Shown in pieces: positions 5,997 through 6,498 of a DNA stretch of 6,498 bases. The position numbers and the translations under genes are program-made. Numbering within the stretch: position 1 is the first letter of the stretch; each line of letters starts with the position of its first letter. The notes below the pieces were generated by a model. It ran no database searches. It saw only the letters and a list, made by a program, of their open reading frames with translations, and was not told the origin of the DNA. This stretch comes from an archaeon (GTDB taxonomy: Archaea > Aenigmatarchaeota > Aenigmatarchaeia > GW2011-AR5 > GCA-2688965): assembly GCA_002688965.1 (NCBI GenBank), contig NZEE01000106.1:1-6498 (forward strand). Reading direction: 5' to 3'.

Positions 5997-6498
5997 TTTT
6001 TAACTCATAGTTTAAAAATTCAAAATCTTTCTTATAAAACTCAAGAACTTTATCTACAATTGCCTGACTTTTATAAAATTCAGAATAATGTAATTTCTGA
6101 GTTTCCATTCTACTTTTTCCCATACCCTTACCTGTTGTTGATGCATCAACAAATGGAAGTTCATTACTTACTTTTAACTTTTTTGCAACATAACTCCAAT
6201 CACCTTTCAAATTTTCATATTTACCTATAAAATCAACCATTTGATATCCACCAACTTCGTAAAAAAAGTTTTGAGGCATCCAATGACTACTAGCTGAAAA
6301 CATCGAATGATCATCTTTATCCCAATTATCTAAACCTCTTTGAACAAACAAATTAAAAAGCATAAAAATGTTATTAATTGATATATCAACCTTTGAATTA
6401 GTATGAGAATATAACTTAAGTAAATTTTCTATCACAACATGACAAAAAGCAGATACTAACCTATCATATGGATTTCTAATAAATGTAAATGTAAAATA
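5989..6498 (-). CDS. Carbohydrate sulfotransferase (Sulfotransfer_2-like), C-terminal part, cut by the right window edge
   Basis: The enzyme would transfer sulfate from PAPS to a sugar hydroxyl. The frame is open to the window edge, so 169 C-terminal residues are visible and the N-terminus with the 5'-phosphosulfate loop is missing. Visible residues 8-18 read RNPYDRLVSAF, the 3'-phosphate-binding motif of PAPS sulfotransferases. Further on come a HWMPQ segment (about residues 72-76), DFIGKYENL (89-97), and a YKSQAIVDKVLEFYKKDF stretch leading to the end, the usual order in Sulfotransfer_2 proteins. A GTG at 6433-6435 opens a 148-residue reading frame, but it lies downstream of the PAPS motif in the same open frame, so it is an internal valine and not the start. 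The stop overlaps the next gene by 8 bases. The substrate is unknown; a cell-surface or capsular glycan is inferred from the neighbours. Confidence 0.88.
   Translation of the reverse strand, partial: YFTFTFIRNPYDRLVSAFCHVVIENLLKLYSHTNSKVDISINNIFMLFNLFVQRGLDNWDKDDHSMFSASSHWMPQNFFYEVGGYQMVDFIGKYENLKGDWSYVAKKLKVSNELPFVDASTTGKGMGKSRMETQKLHYSEFYKSQAIVDKVLEFYKKDFEFLNYELKNV

Noticed and set aside
5943..6230. Plus-strand open frame of 95 codons rich in Phe, Leu and His
   Set aside because: It lies opposite the end of the sulfotransferase and the start of the acyltransferase, both with clear family motifs; its composition is that of an AT-rich antisense frame.
6433..6435. GTG as the start of the right-edge gene
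   Set aside because: The same frame continues upstream to the window edge and encodes the PAPS-binding motif there, so GTG is an internal valine codon.

Overview
The window is strongly AT-rich (roughly 30% GC by eye) and reads as one tightly packed block of eight genes, all on the minus strand, so transcription runs from right to left. Consecutive genes overlap by 1 to 8 bases or are separated by a single base. No intergenic gap longer than one base was found, and there is no internal promoter, terminator, RNA gene or mobile element. The genes at both ends are cut by the window edges. Several starts carry clear Shine-Dalgarno sequences (AAGGAG, GGGGAGG, AGAGGA), which points to a bacterium or a bacteriophage. 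Nothing here is a phage structural or a housekeeping gene, so the host cannot be fixed; an AT-rich bacterium or a large tailed phage carrying a glycan cluster both fit.

In order of transcription: (1) the C-terminal part of a Sulfotransfer_2-type carbohydrate sulfotransferase (5989-6498); (2) a left-handed beta-helix (hexapeptide-repeat) acyltransferase with a C-terminal extension (5124-5996); (3) a PIG-L/LmbE-type deacetylase (4460-5122); (4) a probable GT-B-like glycosyltransferase (3516-4460); (5) a PseB/CapD-like nucleotide-sugar 4,6-dehydratase (2573-3523); (6) a three-domain sugar C-methyltransferase of the TylCIII/NovU/TcaB9 type (1341-2576); (7) a second, shorter PseB-like SDR (499-1344); (8) the N-terminal 167 residues of an unrecognised protein, possibly another glycosyltransferase (1-502).

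Together they look like part of a surface polysaccharide (O-antigen or capsule type) locus. Genes 5-7 form a dehydratase / C-methyltransferase / SDR block suited to making a branched, C-methylated deoxysugar nucleotide. Genes 2 and 3 could swap the acyl group on an amino sugar, gene 4 could transfer a sugar, and gene 1 could sulfate the product. The family assignments of 1, 2, 3, 5, 6 and 7 rest on visible motifs. The order of reactions and the product are inference.
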